This document shows, in pieces, positions 13,845 through 14,878 of a DNA stretch of 14,878 nt (position 1 is its first letter; each line of letters begins with the position of its first letter). The DNA lies in assembly GCA_030630585.1 (NCBI GenBank), contig DAOVMU010000010.1, forward strand, positions 1-14,878. The letters are read 5' to 3'. Origin of the DNA: Candidatus Bathyarchaeota archaeon. Lineage in GTDB: Archaea; Thermoproteota; Bathyarchaeia; Bathyarchaeales; Bathycorpusculaceae. The notes under the pieces were generated by a model. The model worked only from the letters and a program-made list of their open reading frames with translations. It ran no database searches and had not been told where the DNA came from. The translations under genes and the position numbers were made by a program.

Positions 13845-14072
13845 CCATTGTCCCCCGCAAACTCCCTTTTTTCTGTTTTCCCGAAAGCCTTAAGCTCGTC
13901 ATGGCTCTCCTTATACCGCACATTTTGATAGGTAAAAATGAAAACGAGCCCTCAAGAACACTGTAGAGAGCCCTAGGTGTGCACGACGTTTTTTGAAGTT
14001 CCAAAGATAGAAAGAAGGATGTTTGTCGGCGAAGCACGTTCACGACTCCAGAAAAGCTGTTTTCTCTTGCAG

Positions 14073-14096
14073 ACTATGACTGTCAGTAGTGATGCT
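14073..14096. repeat. Left copy of the Nudix-flanking repeat
   Basis: ACTATGACTG (14073-14082) and AGTAGTG (14085-14091), ending in GCT, match the right copy at 14631-14655 in the same orientation with a two-base swap in the middle (TC versus CT) and a one-base length difference. Inverted ACTA/TAGT and ACTG/CAGT arms suggest a small hairpin. Confidence 0.6.
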
Positions 14097-14140
14097 ACCC
14101 TGAATAGTTGTAGATTATAGATTAGTAATGAGCTTTGATA

Positions 14141-14160
14141 GAGAAATCTCATATACTTTT
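14141..14160 (+). promoter_or_regulatory. Promoter of the Nudix gene, predicting a leaderless mRNA
   Basis: GAGAAAT (BRE-like) followed by CTCATATACTTTT (TATA-like, centred near 14153) places the transcript start at about 14179, exactly on an in-frame ATG. No SD precedes that ATG or the ATG at 14128, as expected for a leaderless transcript. Confidence 0.5.
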
Positions 14161-14178
14161 GCTTGGTTCCTTTTCTGT

Positions 14179-14616
14179 ATGAGATTACCAGTACAAGTTC
14201 AAGCTATCTTATTCAAGAAGATTAGTGGAAGATTACACTATCTGCTCTTAAAGAGAACCCCAGAAAAGGAAGGATTCTGGCAACCAGTAACTGGAGGTTT
14301 GGAAGAAGGAGAAACCAAAGTAGAAGCTTTAGGAAGAGAAGTCTTGGAAGAAACTGGAATTAAGAATATTGCAAGAATAATAGACGATGTACACTATTTT
14401 GAATATTCAGATTCCCACTTCATTAAGGGATATCATTTCATTAAGGAGTATGTATTTGGTGTTGAAGTCCATCCAACTGAGAAAATTGTTATTGATGGAA
14501 AAGAGCATTCCCAGTTCAAATGGTGCAGTCTTCAAGAAGCTTTAGAGTTACTGAAATGGGATGAGAACAAAAAAGCTCTATCAAGACTTGACGAGATCTT
14601 GACTGCTAAGAGGTAA
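14179..14616 (+). CDS. Nudix hydrolase
   Basis: The Nudix box is complete at residues 39-61 (counting from the ATG at 14179): Gly39, Glu45 and REVLEETGI from 53, which fits the consensus G-x5-E-x7-REUxEExGU that holds Mg for cleaving nucleoside diphosphate linkages. FWQPVTGGLEEGE just before it resembles the dihydroneopterin-triphosphate/NudB-like branch, but substrate is not certain. The 145 residues are a standard length. A longer frame from ATG 14128 adds 17 residues that are really promoter sequence: a TATA box sits inside it, 25 bases before 14179. The gene is bracketed by two copies of a 24-25 base repeat, and its codons are rich in AGA/GAA, which looks different from nearby genes and may mean transfer. 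Confidence 0.88.
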   Translation: MRLPVQVQAILFKKISGRLHYLLLKRTPEKEGFWQPVTGGLEEGETKVEALGREVLEETGIKNIARIIDDVHYFEYSDSHFIKGYHFIKEYVFGVEVHPTEKIVIDGKEHSQFKWCSLQEALELLKWDENKKALSRLDEILTAKR

Positions 14617-14630
14617 GTTTTGTTCTGTAC

Positions 14631-14655
14631 ACTATGACTGCTAGTAGTGTTAGCT
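14631..14655. repeat. Right copy of the Nudix-flanking repeat
   Basis: This copy begins 15 bases after the Nudix stop. It reads ACTATGACTG-CT-AGTAGTG and ends in TTAGCT. With the two bases before it, ACACTA (14629-14634) and TAGTGT (14645-14650) form a perfect 6-base stem with a 10-base loop. The TAA stop of the convergent GNAT gene (14650-14652) lies inside the repeat, so the repeat could also act as a bidirectional terminator. Confidence 0.6.
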
Positions 14656-14878
14656 TCTTAGTGAAAGGTAGAAGACATGTTCACCTGTGCTCTTCAAATA
14701 GTCTTCTTTGCATCCTCGTTGACGACAAATCGTTATAGCAGCAGGATGGTCTGAATAGTATACAATTGAGTCATAGCTTCTACTCTTCATATACTCTTCA
14801 AAGAACTCGAAGAACCTCTTCCCCTGACCTTTTCCTCTATATTCTTTCATAAGCCAGATTTCATGAAGCTCAACGAAA
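14650..14878 (-). CDS. GNAT-family acetyltransferase, C-terminal part (runs off the window)
   Basis: The minus-strand frame is open to the window edge, so the start is outside. The last 75 or so residues are seen. VELHEIWLMKEYRGKGQGK, just at the edge, is GNAT motif A, with the RGKGQG pyrophosphate loop that binds acetyl-CoA. DHPAAITICRQRGC is the motif B helix, where many members have a Tyr and a final Gly-Phe, here Cys and Gly-Cys. The acceptor, whether a small molecule or a protein, is unknown. It converges on the Nudix gene with a 33-base gap occupied by the repeat. Codon use resembles the Nudix gene more than the rest of the window. Confidence 0.85.
   Translation of the reverse strand, partial: FVELHEIWLMKEYRGKGQGKRFFEFFEEYMKSRSYDSIVYYSDHPAAITICRQRGCKEDYLKSTGEHVFYLSLRS

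Larger units (their letters stand above)
13845..14178. other. Non-coding stretch between TatD remnant and Nudix gene
   Basis: Frames here (for example minus strand 13804-14043) have low-complexity, Ser/Arg-rich translations with no family motif, so I treat the stretch as non-coding. The heptamer GAGCCCT occurs twice about 30 bases apart (near 13945 and 13975). The right part holds the left copy of the Nudix-flanking repeat (14073-14096) and the Nudix promoter (14141-14160). Confidence 0.5.

Noticed and set aside
13804..14043. 79-codon minus-strand frame overlapping the TatD remnant
   Set aside because: Overlaps the remnant in another frame and shows no TatD or other motif; checked as a possible frameshifted N-terminus of TatD and not supported.
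14128..14178. N-terminal extension of the Nudix protein
   Set aside because: The extra 17 codons contain the TATA box, and the Nudix fold begins at the ATG at 14179.
1..14878. tRNA genes, CRISPR arrays and transposases
   Set aside because: No tRNA T-loop with matching acceptor stem, no regularly spaced repeats and no transposase motifs were found by eye on either strand.

Overview
The window looks archaeal, most likely a member of the Thermoproteota such as Candidatus Bathyarchaeia. The phylum call is inference. The supports are a 20S proteasome beta subunit, an archaeal-type NMN adenylyltransferase (NadM), an AMMECR1 protein, a MoaD/SAMP-like ubiquitin-fold protein, a MurG-like archaeal glycosyltransferase, TATA-like boxes about 25 bases upstream of predicted transcript starts, short leaders with strong Shine-Dalgarno (SD) sites, and several GTG/TTG starts. 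No rRNA, tRNA, CRISPR array, transposase or origin is visible.

Layout. Positions 1-757 (+) hold the end of an unidentified gene and a SpoIIM/DUF95-type membrane protein. Positions 842-4293 (-) hold a gene run read right to left: proteasome beta subunit, AMMECR1, MurG-like glycosyltransferase, then nadC, which probably has its own promoter. A divergent region with two palindromes leads to a 41-codon small gene and nadM (+). Positions 5411-6645 carry two divergently transcribed membrane proteins, one of them an ECF-transporter S-component-like protein. Positions 6631-12762 form a two-carbon/three-carbon acid block. On the minus strand are glycerate 2-kinase and a MoaD-like protein. On the plus strand are a glyoxylate/hydroxypyruvate reductase, then a tight three-gene operon of class V aminotransferase, SerA and DUF1015. 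From 12763 to the end the density drops: a small helical protein, a broken TatD remnant, a Nudix hydrolase bracketed by two copies of a short repeat, and the end of a GNAT acetyltransferase.

How the genes fit together. The reductase and glycerate kinase connect glyoxylate and hydroxypyruvate to glycerate and 2-phosphoglycerate. The aminotransferase and SerA fit the 3-phosphoglycerate to phosphoserine route, or exchange amino groups among serine, glycine and glyoxylate. No phosphoserine phosphatase (SerB) is present here. DUF1015 sits four bases behind serA and carries a DGHHR motif like that of ParB-fold serine kinases, so it is the best local candidate for the step between phosphoserine and serine. 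NadC and NadM supply two steps of NAD synthesis but lie on opposite strands.

The most notable observations are: the proteasome beta subunit has Ala where the catalytic Thr1 should be; the aminotransferase-serA-DUF1015 operon has palindromes over its promoter; the SerA cofactor loop looks NADP-like; the Nudix gene is flanked by repeats beside a TatD fragment; and a well-initiated microprotein gene lies upstream of nadM.
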